This document shows positions 20,107-31,708 of a stretch of 64,000 nucleotides of DNA, piece by piece; the first letter of the stretch is position 1; each line of letters begins with the position of its first letter. A model generated the notes under the pieces. That model searched no databases and was not told the DNA's origin. It saw nothing but the letters and a program-made list of their open reading frames with translations. Origin of the DNA: Suillus spraguei (taxonomy: Eukaryota; Basidiomycota; Agaricomycetes; Boletales; Suillaceae); contig JABCPU010000196.1 in assembly GCA_016800925.1 (NCBI GenBank), forward strand, positions 1 through 64,000, in the 5' to 3' direction. A program made the position numbers and the translations under genes.

Positions 20107-21946
20107 ATGGGCGCTGGACCCTCAAAACACAGACCTTATCCATTTCCAGTTCCAAACGTTAGCTCAAACGGAATGCAAACAAGCTGGACCTCAGTCGGAA
20201 CGAAGAAGGGCAAGGAGAAAGCACATCCAGAACTGTATCAGCAATATCCCAATGGATTTCCGACTGCAGCCTATGGGTTCCAGTACTGTACGTGACAGTT
20301 TCAGGAGAGTAGATTTTCCTGACAGTGGCGGATGAAAAGATCCACAGGTACAATCTGCGTATCCACAGATTAGTGGGTATTACCCAGTGGCCTTAGTTCC
20401 TATGCAGCAGCCTTTGGTCATGCCGCAACCGTATGTTCCGGTCGCTGGTTTTCAAAGCGCAGCTGGTCAGCCACCTGTACCGGTTATTCCCAATGCAGGG
20501 GGGCAAGTACGCATGCCAGAACCAAAGCCATCTATGACCACAAACAATCGAGTCCCCGTGATACCCGATGCGACTGGTCGACGAGATCCTGTCGTTCCTC
20601 CACCCCCTGTTATAACTAACGTGCAACCTCAACGAGACACAGCTTTTCCTCCCCCTCCCACCATCATAAATGAGACATATTACTCATCTTACTCACAACC
20701 CACTGTACGCATGCCTGAGCCCCAACGAGACACAGCCTTTCCTCCCCCTCCCACCACCATGGATGAGACACATTACTTATCTCACTCAGAACCCACTGTA
20801 CGCATGCCTGAGCCACATGTAGACAATCGGGCGACTCCAGGCCCTGTCATCCCCGATATGACCGGTCGACGGGGAGATCCGGTTGTTCCACCTCCCCCTG
20901 TCATAGCTGATCCACAGCGTGCGGCTAACTCGTCATCCCGTCCAAGATTCACCGATTTCTACCGACCAGCTGATCACCCTATTTCTATGCCCGAGCCTTA
21001 TCTGAGTGATGTACCATTTAGGCCACCAACTGTCCCTCCCATACGAAGGGCAACGCGGCACAATCCCCTTCCTTCTCCTCCCAAAGACATATGGGACACG
21101 ACTCCATATCGTCAAGTTTTACAGGAACTCCCAAAGGATATAACCCTCTCCTTGAACGTCGAACACATGGAAGAAATGGAAAACATGATGGCTCAACCAA
21201 CAGGTCCGATATCGCGTCTAGGAAACCTATTTGGCTCTAGTAGTAAGCGCAAGGGTAAATCGCGAAAGGGACTCTTTCGCGCATTCAGCACATCGGGGGG
21301 CGATAGCGAACCTGGTGGTCATCATCATCGTTCCAATACCGTGACATCATTCGTCATACCACCAACTACGGTCATGCCCGTTGGGATAAACACATACACT
21401 GGAAGTGGAGCCCCGCGGCAAGCTATGCCAGTTCCTGATCGTGGACCACCTGTCAAGTTTGACCATACTGGTGAACTATCCGGATTTGTAAATCACTCAC
21501 CACACCGAGTGCTGTACAAAGACAAGATGTACCCAACTGCGATGCACCTCCTCGAGGCAATGAAGTTCACGGAACACCCTAGGCTTCAGGAGCGTATACG
21601 AAAGTGTACCGATGTCGCTGACATGTACCCATTGTCGGCTAGTCTTCAGGACCACGTGCGACCAGATTGGGGTCAGGTATTCTTGAGGATTGTAAGGCTG
21701 TTTTCATTGGCGAATGTTCTGATGGATCAACTTTTGCATTTTCAGATGGAAGACGTGCTGTATATGAAATTCAAGCAACATCCTAGCCTTCGGACATTGC
21801 TTTTGCGTACGGGCCTAGCTGATTTGATATATGCTGATGCCAATGATGCGTACTGGGGTCATGGCCCTCTAGGTGATGGTGTTAACGAACTTGGCAAGGC
21901 CTTGATGCGCGTACGGGAAAGACTTCGTGCAGAAGGGGAAATATAG
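20107..21946 (+). CDS. NADAR (YbiA-like) domain protein with long proline-rich N-terminus
   Basis: Exons 20107-20287, 20340-21676 and 21746-21946 give 572 residues. The 69-nt second intron is a multiple of three without stops, so an unspliced frame also reads through. The N-terminus MGAGPSK fits an N-myristoylation signal. Residues about 75-300 are disordered, with repeated VPPPPVI, RDTAFPPPPT and VRMPEP units. The C-terminal 150 residues form the NADAR domain: ELSGFVNHS, YPTAMHLLEAMKF, YMKFKQHPSLRTLLL, YWGHGPLGDGVNELG, ALMRVRE. NADAR proteins are N-glycosidases acting on riboflavin intermediates or ADP-ribose derivatives. The usual Glu-His pair after YPT is AMH here, as I recall for some fungal members, so the exact activity is open. 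Confidence 0.85.
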
Positions 21947-22440
21947 CAGCCTCAAGAAGGAACGTGGTAGTTTGCCAATGCTTTACTGATCACCATGCAA
22001 AATTCCCACTACAGCAGCGTGCCATGGCTGTTTTAATGTGTACTAGTAGCCTTAATACCGCATGCATGTGTTTTTTTGCTGTACTCGGGTCGTTACGATA
22101 GAGCCATTAGTCTCATACTGGATATATGTACTATCGCAAGGCTGTTCTTCAAAGCTGCTTCAACACGTCAAGTGCCACCAGGTAACGTAATCATACTAGG
22201 AAGGCTTTCATCGATGAAGTCTATAGATATCTTTCTTCTAGAACGACTGATTGACAGTGCCTCGAGTCAAACGCTATAGGCAGGCTGTGGCCACTGTGGG
22301 TCAACAAGTACCGCTGAATTCTCTAATAAAAGAGCTTGAGGAGCACCATGATGCGAAGCGCAACAACCGCCACCCAGCTTCCGACGCGCCCTCTGCCAAC
22401 CGTGCCAAGTGTATACGACTGATCCTCGAGACTAAGAATC
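21947..22440. other. Intergenic, possibly with the first exon of the next gene
   Basis: Open sequence near 22250-22440 (RYRQAVATVG..) has no ATG start and no motif I know. An undetected 5' exon of the MLKL-like gene is possible. Confidence 0.35.
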
Positions 22441-24467
22441 ATGCAGGCCTTTGCGTCCTCCTTTCATATTAATCCCGCTTCAGCGCTGTCTCAGGCAACA
22501 CAGTCTACTCCATTTCCATGGCTCGGTCCAGCATTCGGCGCTCTAACCATCCTCATCAACCTGCTAGCTAAAGCAGAGTCCAACAAGTACCTATCATTTT
22601 ACCATATTGTTCATTCCACTGACCGTAATGACTATCGCAACAGAAATGGCATGCGACAACTCGAGGAACGCTGTCTCAGTTTGTTGACTATTATCCAGAG
22701 TGAAGGCGAAACCATGGCGCCAAGTGACAAAGCCAGGCTCTGCTCAGATGCACAAAGGTCGGTAGCGCGTAGATGCTGTTGTCTGAAAGGCAGCTGATAA
22801 CCTAGCCAGCACCATCCAAGGCATCCTCGACAGAATGACTCCATGGTGCTTGATGTCTCGAATCAAGCTATTTGTCAAACAGGATGAACTCGCCGGTGTC
22901 ATCCAACAATGTCATCTTGAGATATCTGATTGCTTAAACAGGTTGCAGGTAAGTCAAATATGTGTTCTCTCTAGGTTCATCTACTTATTTGACTAGATAA
23001 CCTCGCACGTTGAGATCCACAGATGGCAGTCTGCCTTCGAAGACAACCGAAGGATCGACAACGAATATATGATCCAATACCTCGGGGACCTCAAAAACCA
23101 GCAAGAGATTCTCGTAAATAACCAACTGCATCAAACCGCCGCCGTGAACCAGATTTTGACAGTGATGCAAGAGGTTGGTACTCTCCAGTCTCTTGAACCC
23201 TTCATCTAATTTCCATTGACAGAATCTTCCGGGTCACGTCTCTGCAACAGCTGAACACGGTCTGGAAAGTAACTTGTATAATCTTCTCCGGAGTTCTAGA
23301 ACTTTACTTCCGAACATGAATCTGAGACGCGGGGAAGTGAGGCGTACCAGTAATTATGCTGTGAATGGACGAGTCGGACCGATGTCTGGGAAGGATGCTA
23401 CCTTAATGAGGAGAAGGTTGCCATCAGAGTCCTGCGCGCAGTCTACGCTACACCCAAGACGCTCAAGGTACGCCATCCTGATATTGTTTTCATTGTCGTG
23501 AATGCTCAATCAAATGATTTTCAGAGGTTCAAGATAGAGGCAGAAATTTGGAGAAGAGTGTTCGAAGCAGACAAAGGAGAACACATCCTCACGATATACG
23601 GTTTCTGTCAGAGCGATGGGGAATATCCGTGTGTTTTTCCTTGCTCAGGAACTCATGTTTGTTCCTGACAATATAGCAGTTATACTGTAAGCCCTTGGAT
23701 GTCCAATGGGACCTTGAAAGACTACGTCAATGAACATCCCGAAGTTGACCACCGATCTATCGTACGTACCTCGATTTTCACCAAGGAAATCAGCGGTTTG
23801 ACCCCGATTCATAGTTGAAAGGCATCGCCGAGGGCATCAAATTATTGCACAATATGTCTGTTGTTCACGGTGACATCAAAGGGGTGAGTCATGATGACAA
23901 CGACTAATGGCTGGGATCCTTACCTTATCGTAGTTCAACATCGCCATCAGTCCGGACGGCAGGCCACTGCTTTCCAACTTTGGTTTCACAAGGGTGACAT
24001 ATCTTCTGATGTTGATCATTGCGCTCTGACTTACAAGAGCAATATAGCTCGAGGAGGAAATTATGAGCTACTTCGACGTCAGCAATGGCAGCACACTTAA
24101 CCAGGAATCTCTGAGATGGTGTCCTGCTGAACTGTGCAGGAGCGGGGGCAAACGTACAATGGCGTCCGACGTCTATGCCTTTAGTATGACCGTGCTCGAG
24201 GTATCTTTATTAAATTTATTTGATCAGCCAGATTTCAAACAGCCTTCACAGCTTATGACCCACGAAGAACCTTGGGTGTCGGTTCGCCTCGCAACTCAAG
24301 TCATCCTTAAGGTCTGTCAGGGAGAAACTCCACCTCGACCCACGGACCCAGTCGTTGTAGAACGAGGCTTGGATGATGCGCTTTGGGCCCTGTTGGAGAA
24401 GTGCTGGTGCATGAACATGCACAATAGACCCACTATGAAAGAGATCGCGAGTTGCTTGTCGTGTTAA
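22441..24467 (+). CDS. MLKL-like protein: four-helix N-terminus plus degraded TKL kinase domain
   Basis: A multi-exon gene. The first exons encode a helical domain resembling the MLKL N-terminal bundle found in many Agaricomycete kinases (PWLGPAFGALTILINLLAK, LEERCLSLLTIIQSE, TIQGILDRM, FVKQDELAGVIQQCH). After a helical linker (HRWQSAF...LHQTAAVNQILTVMQE) comes a tyrosine-kinase-like domain: EEKVAIRVLRAVY, HILTIYGFCQSDG, SPWMSNGTL, VVHGDIKG, PLLSNFGF, SLRWCPAEL, SDVYAFSMTVLE, ending RPTMKEIASCL. The ATP-binding Lys of VAIK is Arg (23417-23428) and the DFG Asp is Asn, while HGD keeps its Asp. This predicts weak or no catalysis. Exon borders in the 22740-22800 region are uncertain. The NADAR gene lies just upstream on the same strand. 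Confidence 0.75.
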
Positions 24468-24608
24468 GTTTGCGATGGTAATTTTGCTGAACCTCGCTTA
24501 TTTTTGAATCATGATCTAATTATGTAAATGCAGTTTTTTTATTTCATTTTGTGTTGGCAAATAACTGCTAATTCTCATCTACATATTTCATAACTTGAAA
24601 TTTGAAGT

Positions 24609-24752
24609 TAAGTTATTTAACTAAGGACACTTTCTTCCTGACGTCATGACCCGGATAGGGTTATCTTATTAGGTGGTTCGACGTTCAACTACTACTACTA
24701 TATCGCGCTACTCATGCACTCCTGCCTCCAGATCTATGAAGTTCTGCGGAAC
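24609..24752 (+). repeat. F-box repeat, truncated copy C (promoter and first codons)
   Basis: 144 bp matching the left end of the repeats at 27167 and 54461 (reverse). It starts TAAGTTATTTAACT, holds the palindrome TGACGTCA (24639-24646) and the F-box start codon at 24714, and stops at GTTCTGCGGAAC. It carries CAG where copy A has a TAG stop. It abuts and enters the coding end of the neighbouring minus-strand gene. Confidence 0.85.
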
Positions 24753-26485
24753 CATAAACACAGTCCATCTTCACATCCGGGAGCGGGTGATCGCTCGTGC
24801 CTTGTGTAAAAGCGTCAAAGCAGCAGCATCATGAGCACATAAGTAACGTACCAGCATGACAATATGGAACTCCGTCCTCCTTATGTCCCCACCACATCAC
24901 AGGCGACCACTCGTCCACGAGGTTGGCGAGCGTCTGGATGTGGCCATATGCAGCCGGCTGGGGACTGCGTGGTCGGCGCAGTGCGACGAGAGTGAAGAAA
25001 CTGGCAAATATACAGAGCGCTATGCACAAGTTCCAGATCTGCATGAGCGTGTGAGGACGTTGTAACAATTTTCACTTGGGCAGCAAGTGCGAACCTGAGC
25101 AATGTACATGTATACCATCGAAACCATTATTTTCCCATTTATGGCGGGGGTATATCTGATGAGTGAAAGCCCAAACATCCAGTCTGTGATCGTCGAGAAT
25201 ATTGTTTTTTAACACCGATAAAGATAGATAAGAATGACTCACGCAGGAAAAACTTTGCGACAAACAGTACAAGACAGATCGGCTGAGTGACAATCGCCTT
25301 CACGGGGTTCGTCGTCATTATAAGTCCTTTCCTTCCGGTAGCACATTTCCACTGTCTTTCATCTCGAATGACATTCGCGATGAGCTCTGAGCAATGCAGC
25401 CCAAGGGTCAACGGTCCCTGAATAGCTGCCATGTTGACAAAGAGCAAGATCCACACTTCAAGATGATTGGCACCCAGTATAGCATACATGATGTAAGTGC
25501 TGCCGGGCAAGAGCGACCACGTTTCTAGTATCAGCGCATCACGACTTCCTAAATTCGTCTTGTGCCAGATATACATGACGAGTGCGGCCTATCCAGCGCA
25601 TGCTACAACGATTGCCCAAAGAAAAATGACAACTTTCCGGATGCTACGGTGAGCATGCCATGCAGAGGGCTGTATCTCTGATGGCTTCGCTGGACCCTCA
25701 TCCGTGTCTAGGTCAGACACACAACGCATGCATTGGAAAGTGGCAGGAGTCAATTGCGTGTGGTGTACCAGTGCGGCGGTCAAGTCGAAAGGTGAGGAGC
25801 TCCATGTCAATATTTTGACAGCCCGCATCCCTGACACTGCGATCATCACCTGGAGAAGGAGTGCGACGCCCAAAACGAGGAGAGGTAACCCTGCAAAGGC
25901 CATACCATTCCCAAATGTGGCTTCGTCGACACATACAATGAGTGAGGCCGAGCTGTAGGATATAACGAGGAGCATAGTTAAGATACCGTTAAGAAAAACG
26001 CCGTTAGGGTGATACCATCCATGAGCTGCGGTCAGAAGGCGCAGATTGGTGTTGAAACGAAGCCGAGACTCTGAGGCTAGCGCAGAGCGCAATGAGATGC
26101 CGTGCACGAAGCCTATGGACTCGGTGCATAGCGTGACAGTTAAGTTAAGTGTCAGGTTCAATATCTCTTTCTGTACGAGCAACTGAGTCAAACCCTCCTC
26201 AGCGTCAACTAGGTTGGCCACGGCTGTTCCGACGACTCCGTCTTTGGCTAAAATGACAATGCCTGCAACGATGCATGTGCAGCTGAAGATACTCGAGCAC
26301 GCCACTCCGACAAGGGCGTATCTGCGAGCTGTCAGACTGCGGTCGTAGAAATCAGTTCTAGTATCGGCAATGAGCTTTGTATCAGATATTATTGAGTCAA
26401 AGTCCTGTTGATTTTGGGGTGCATCATATGCAAGAAGACCAGTTGGATGCGAAATTTCATTCGTCGGTTTGGAAGAAGTTATCAT
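24712..26485 (-). pseudogene. Agaricomycete multi-pass membrane protein, interrupted
   Basis: A large membrane protein family I know only by its pattern: N-terminal helix (YALVGVACSSIFSCTCIVAGIVIL), a long luminal region with NLTLNLTVTLCTES, a paired-helix region (LNGILTMLLVISYSSASLI, LPLLVLGVALLLQVMIAVSGM), further helices, and the closing AYGHIQTLANLVDEW..MWWGHKEDG..CHAGTSDHPLPDVKMDCVY. Start chosen at MITSSKP. An in-frame TAG at 25589-25591, where TGG would fit, splits an otherwise continuous frame. Three introns follow (donors near 25245, 25096 and 24853). The last 14 codons come from the antisense strand of repeat copy C. Function is unknown. Confidence 0.65.
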
Positions 26486-27166
26486 GGGAGACAGACGGAG
26501 ATACCAGCACATTATGGATACGCTGATTAAATATGGTTCACTTACCACCATAGCCTCTGGTGCATATGACTTTGTGATGGAAAAACGCTCGTGGGACGCA
26601 GTATTTTTGTGCATCTGGTGCACCGCTGATCTACTACATCGCATTGCAATGCGGCAATATTAAAAGTGCACATGTCAGGATGGCGATCATTGAGAGTCAG
26701 TCAAGCCCAACCTCCTTGTACTGCACACATATCCGTGCAAGATACATAGACATGCGGTTATCTGTCAATTAAGCAAGACCAGTGAGAAACAGGATCAGAA
26801 GTCAAATAAGTTTGCAGATGTGAATCATTGGAGAGTAACAGCGATATCTGGCATAAATAGACTGCACTTTCTGCACATGCGTAACTTGCGCAAAATTCAA
26901 TGTGATTCAATCGATGCATCCCAGGCGTGATAATTTTGTTTCCCCCCAAGGACACTAAAATAAAAATCGTTTGTTAGTCAACCCCTGCTTGGATGGTTTG
27001 CAAACTCACATGTCATCTCAGCTGCCAATGTTGTGCCGCAAGTCTCTGCTAACTGACTAGTACATACTAAGCCTCAGGCCTCAGTCGCCTATTAGCTGTC
27101 CGAGACCACGACCAAGGCTAGCATTGCAAATCTTGTTGAAACTCGAAAACAAAACACTTATAAGTT
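26486..27166. other. Intergenic, no gene seen
   Basis: Region between the membrane-protein start and F-box repeat copy A. No recognisable motif or reliable open frame. Confidence 0.4.
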
Positions 27167-29095
27167 TAAGTTGTTTAACTACACTTTCTTCCTGACGTCA
27201 TGATCCGGATAGGGTCTTATTAGTAGGTTCAACATTAAATCAACTACTACTATATCGCGTTACTCATGCACTCCTGCCTCTAGATCTATGAAGTTCTGCG
27301 GAACATTTTTTCGGCCTTAAACGATTATGAAGACTTCACGCTTGATGTACAGCAACCATCCAGAGCCAACAGTGTAGATATTCGACGCCGAACTCTTGCA
27401 TGTCTCGCTAGAACTTGTCGCACATTTTCGGAGCCTGCTCTGGATGTGCTCTGGGCTCACATAGACACTCTCACCCCAGTAGTAGCATGTCTCCTCAGTC
27501 ACGTACGGTCACGGCATCGTCATGGTCTGGTAAGTTTCCGACGCTCCATGATTACACTATCTCAAACGGCATGCAGAGGCTAAATGGTCGCATTCTGACC
27601 TCTCACTGGCGGGACATCGAAAAGTATCTTATGAGAGTTCGAGCCCTCGGGAACCTGGGGCAGAGTATGGAAAACGTCTCTCCGGAACTCGTACATACTC
27701 TCTGCAGTCATCCTTGGCCTTTTCTACTCCCTCGCCTTCAAAAATTGTTCTGGTTTGGCAGTAACTGTGAATATATTCGCCTCATTTCCAGCCTTCTCAG
27801 CCCCACCCTCACTGAGCTCCATCTACATACGATGGGTAGCCCGCTTATAGCCTCAGTTTTATCAAACCTAGGAGCTACATGTCCCCTCATTAAATCTTTC
27901 TCCACCACTAGCTTAGATTCAGCTGCATCCGTTCCGGTTTCAAGAGCAGTTGTATGTGGTTGGCACCAGCTCAAGGCCCTTAGCACAGAAGCCGTCGATG
28001 GACCTGCTTTGCTTCACCTCTCCACTCTTCCATCCCTCGAACATTTACAGTTGTCATTTCTATCTCTGAGTAGGGGCTTCATTAATTACAGTCCAACCAC
28101 ATTTTCAAATCCTCTTCGCCATCTTACAATCCGCACGCAGAGCCCTGAGCTATGCGTTCCCTTCCTTGAAGCAACATGGATACCCGCGAGAAGTGTATCC
28201 ATCTCTCTCGGGAACGTCCCGCGATCTTCCCGGGTCAGTGACGAAAAATTTCTTGCACTCCTTGCTTCTCGTGTAATAGCGCAGCAAGTGCAAGCTTTCT
28301 CACTCGGTTTGGCTTGTGAATCTCTCCTCACAATAACTGAAATCAGGCCGCTGTTCTCATTTTGCGTATTGGAAGAACTAATGCTACCATTAACATGTGG
28401 CAACCTTACTATAAACGACCAAGACCTCGTTAGAGCCGCCAAATCGTGGCCCAAGCTCAAAAAATTACGCCTAGCCGATGAAGGCAGGTGGATAACACCA
28501 GCGCGTCCTAAAATCACCCTTGATGGGTTTGCCAGTCTGCTCTTGCATTGTCCAGACTTGTGCAGTCTTGGCATTGGCATGGATGCCACTTCATACAGCG
28601 TTGTGACGCCCGAGGTACCAGGGAGTGGGGTAGTCAATACTAAGATCACTACACTCTCTGTCGGGGCATCGCTAATCGAGAGTCCGTTGGCTGTCGCCGC
28701 GTTCCTCTCCTCCGTCTTACCAAATTTGAAGAACATTCTGTCCAAGGTCGACACCGGCTATGTCACGGCGGCAAGTGAAACTCACAGAGTGAAGTGGACG
28801 AAAGCTTCAAAATATCTGCGAGATGTGGATATGATCAGGAAGCAGGAGAGGACTAGATTGGGGATTTACTACTAGGGCCACTGTAGTGCAGAGTTTGGGG
28901 AGAATGATGATAATGATCCGAAGTCGCAGAGAATAGCGGTCCCTAGTGATTATAATGCAATAATGATATCGATGGTTTTAGCGCTATGGCACCAGTAGGA
29001 TTATCATGATCTGGTGTAGATCGGGATCCAAAGCACAATCCAAATTTACACAGCTTTAAGGTCATTTAAGTGACCAACTACCTTGAATTGAACTA
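27167..29095 (+). repeat. F-box repeat, copy A (full unit)
   Basis: A unit of about 1.93 kb shared with 52387-54461 in inverted orientation, and in part with 24609-24752. The shared sequence begins TAAGTTGTTTAACT and ends TTGAATTGAACTA, and includes promoter, gene and 3' UTR. All copies keep the CRE-like palindrome TGACGTCA (27193-27200 here). Near the right end GGTCA and TGACC form a small hairpin (29060-29075). No target duplication is visible. Confidence 0.85.
27266..28875 (+). pseudogene. F-box/LRR-like protein, copy A, stop at codon 6
   Basis: Exons 27266-27529 and 27577-28875 would give 520 residues. The first exon fits the Agaricomycete F-box-like pattern (MHSCL.IYEVLRNIFSAL, LARTCRTFSEPALDVLW) and the rest shows leucine-rich repeats (SLLSPTLTELHLH, LSTLPSLEHLQLS, LKKLRLA). 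Such proteins usually recruit substrates to SCF ubiquitin ligases. Codon 6 is TAG, while copies B and C have CAG there, and no good in-frame ATG follows in exon 1. The second exon is open throughout, so damage is recent. Copy B is far more broken. Confidence 0.8.
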
Positions 29096-29985
29096 TAGTT
29101 GTAAGGACGGAGCAATCTGCAATTTTCGTGCCGACGCCATGTGCGCGAATTCTACATTCAATGTATGATGTTCTTCAACTCCTAGACATCCATCTTGACT
29201 AGTTTTTTAAAAGGTGATATCGACTCAGAAGAAGTCCGCCTGGTCTTAACCAAGTGGTCACCACAAAATCTTTTTCTCTCAGAGGTGATTCAAAAACCGC
29301 TGACAATTTGTGAAGTGTGTAGATCTTCGGGGGTTCATCTTAACCAGGTCCAGTCACTGCGCCGATACTACTCTGCCCACGAAAAGAAATTCACCTTCAT
29401 GCCTCGCGAGGGTTGTATCAGTCTTTCAGATATATTCCTGACTCGGAAGTGCATACCAACCTAGATTCTCGGCAGGTTAACCAAACCATCGGGTTCACCA
29501 AATGAATGAAGCCTCATCTTGTGATGGACGACTTCAGTCTTTGGCTCTTCCAGCGTGACCGAGAATGACTTGAAAGCTAAAGATGAAAGAATTGAAAGCA
29601 GCAGGACAAGCCATATCGCTCTGATGCTTTTAGTTTGCGTGCGCTCCTGTTTTGTGTCGATCCGATGTGAAACAACAAGTTATTTACTTTCGATTGCCGC
29701 AGCAAGACCCAGTCATCTGACAGAGGTCAACAGAGGTCAACGCGAAACTCTAGAACATCCCATAACGGAAATATCAAGTGCAGGAGCGGGCCACCGAGGT
29801 ATGCACAACGGAAGAAAAGGGGCTCAGAACTGGATGACACCAAAGATAACTCCCATGTAAGTGTTAAATGATTGTAAAAAGGGCCCGAACGCGGGTGTTG
29901 CCGCAAGAGGTTTTGGGAGGCCTTGAAAATCCGGGAATGCTTCCGACATTGCAGCCTGGGCTGGTGATGTTGAAGCATCGCAAAA
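29096..29985. other. Intergenic, no gene seen
   Basis: Only short frames (for example 29195-29464) without motif or start context. It separates the F-box repeat from the 3' end of the LARP7-like gene. Confidence 0.4.
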
Positions 29986-31708
29986 TTAGCCGCGATTTCT
30001 CTTTTTGCGCGGCCTGCTTTCCTCGGAGTGCCCATATGTAGTGTGTGCGGAAGCCGATGGCTGTTTGCCGCTAAGAGCCTTCACCACTTTCTCCACAGCC
30101 TGTCGTCTGACTTTCTCGGGAACTTTCTCCCAATAAACTTCCTCCTTTTTCCCTTCGATAATCTCCGTCGTGATGGCCTTCTGGGACGCTCCAGGAGTAT
30201 TGCCTATGTCGTCAAGGCCATGAGACTGTGCCACAGGTTGGCTAGAGAAGCGGTCGACTAAAACACGTCCATGCTCAGGCGAGGCAAGCCGAAGATAGCA
30301 CTGATGATGCTGTGAGGGTGGATACTTATGAAATGTCTAGGACTTACAGAGTCCATTCCTTTGTTGAAATCGACGTAGTCGATCCCAGCGTGATTTACAG
30401 GGGATGACTCGAATGCTGTCGCAAATAGCGCTCGAAGAGTGGTCTTATTTGTTTCTAGATGCAGATTTCGAGCAAAGACGAGACAGCCGAACGGGTACGA
30501 TGAATATATAGTTGTTACGTTCCTAGGCGGGGCAAGGATGTCTTCCAAAATGTCATCAGTAACGTCTCGTACATCGGAATTGAGTGAGATATGCGGGAGT
30601 TCGTTGGCATCCGCTAGTTCATTGATCAATTTCTGGCGGTAAGCAAGATACTCCTCATTCAATTTATCCCAGCGCGCTTTTGGTAGAGTGCGAAACCCGA
30701 ACTTTGAGGCTTCCTTGGTCTCCAATTTATCTTCAGCGGGACTAGAGTCGTCTGATTCGGAAGGCTGGAATGGCCGCGTCCAAGGCCACGATTCAAGAAA
30801 AATCTGGCACAACTCTGCGTTACATAATGTAACGAGTGCAAAGCCTTTGCATTTTGGACGATCTTCAGTTTTATCCAAGTGGTGCGGGGGAAGTGTGACA
30901 TTTTGAATTGGATTTGGGGCTGATGATCCCGTACATTGAGACAGTAACCCTTGTGCGAATTGAATGATGCCAGGAATTGTGTGATATTGTGCGGGTATAT
31001 TTTCCTACGGCCGTCAGATTATGGACCTATATCAAAGGGACGCACCTACCAAGTAAATAGTACGATCGTCCCATTGAGCCCGAGTGAATTCACGCGTTGC
31101 GTTGTCCAATAGGGTCGACCAATCCTTCCTCCGTACTTCATAACTACCAATCGAGTTCCTCTCCGGCTTCCACGAAGGATACCATGCAGACGTGGATGGA
31201 GCGGACACAAGCATTCTAACCTCCAGTACGTCGCCAGCGTAGGTCCGAATCGCCTTCACCGCGTTTGCTTCAGACGGCATATATTCTCGACTCAAGTTTT
31301 CTCTACCAAAGGCGCGACGCATCAGGTAGCTGAGAGGTAAAACTACGTGAATACATAAGCCCTGTCTGACACGCGTACAAAAAAAGGAAACATACATCCA
31401 GCATCATGCTCCTCGTTCTGAAGAGACTCTTCAGTTTTTCTCCTCAGATCTGAGTCAAGCCAAAGAGCATAGTCCGAAAACGCGAGAACAACAAGAATAG
31501 ATATATCCTTCTCGTTGTAGACTGGTTTCGCCGACAGTTCAGATTCTTTCCGTTTTCCTTTGTCGTTCACGGACGGTCCTGTGTATGCCCTTTTGTGGGC
31601 GGGCGTCGGTTCCAATCTACGTGACGAGGGTGCGTGAGGGGAAGGGCGTTGCTGTTTTCCACCCTTGGAAATATTTCGCGGGATGAATGCAAAATTTGGA
31701 GATGCCAT
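29986..31708 (-). CDS. LARP7/Pof8-like La-related protein with xRRM
   Basis: Exons 31708-31396, 31342-31050, 31004-30348 and 30300-29986 join in frame to 525 residues. A La-motif-like part comes first (NEKDISILVVLAFSDYALWLD, FLPLSYLMRRAF, VKAIRTYAGDVLEVRML), then a middle RRM-like stretch (IYLENIPAQYHTI, GFALVTL), and a C-terminal xRRM (YPFGCLVFARNLHLETNKTT, IDYVDFNKGMDS, CYLRLASPEHGRVLVDRF). The tail is basic (RPRKKRNRG). Family members hold the 3' end of 7SK RNA in animals, or telomerase/U6 RNA in fission yeast (Pof8). Which RNA is bound here cannot be told. I used the ATG before ASPNFAF; an upstream in-frame ATG at 31750 also exists. Confidence 0.82.

Noticed and set aside
21677..21745. 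Continuous coding sequence through the NADAR domain
   Set aside because: The 69 bases have GT...TTTTCAG borders and interrupt the conserved domain between DWGQ and MEDVLYMKF; they are an intron of length divisible by three.
27415..28875. A 486-codon open frame covering most of F-box copy A
   Set aside because: It begins at a TTG and its first part reads through the 47-nt intron in the wrong frame. The F-box start at 27266 in another frame, spliced at 27529/27577, matches the family better.
29040..29100. Right end of F-box copy A as a Helitron terminus (hairpin GGTCA/TGACC followed by CTA)
   Set aside because: The distance to the end is longer than usual and copy A does not end in CTRR, so the evidence is not sufficient.
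29195..29860. Possible small genes between F-box copy A and the LARP7-like gene
   Set aside because: The frames lack proper starts, splice patterns and any recognisable motif.
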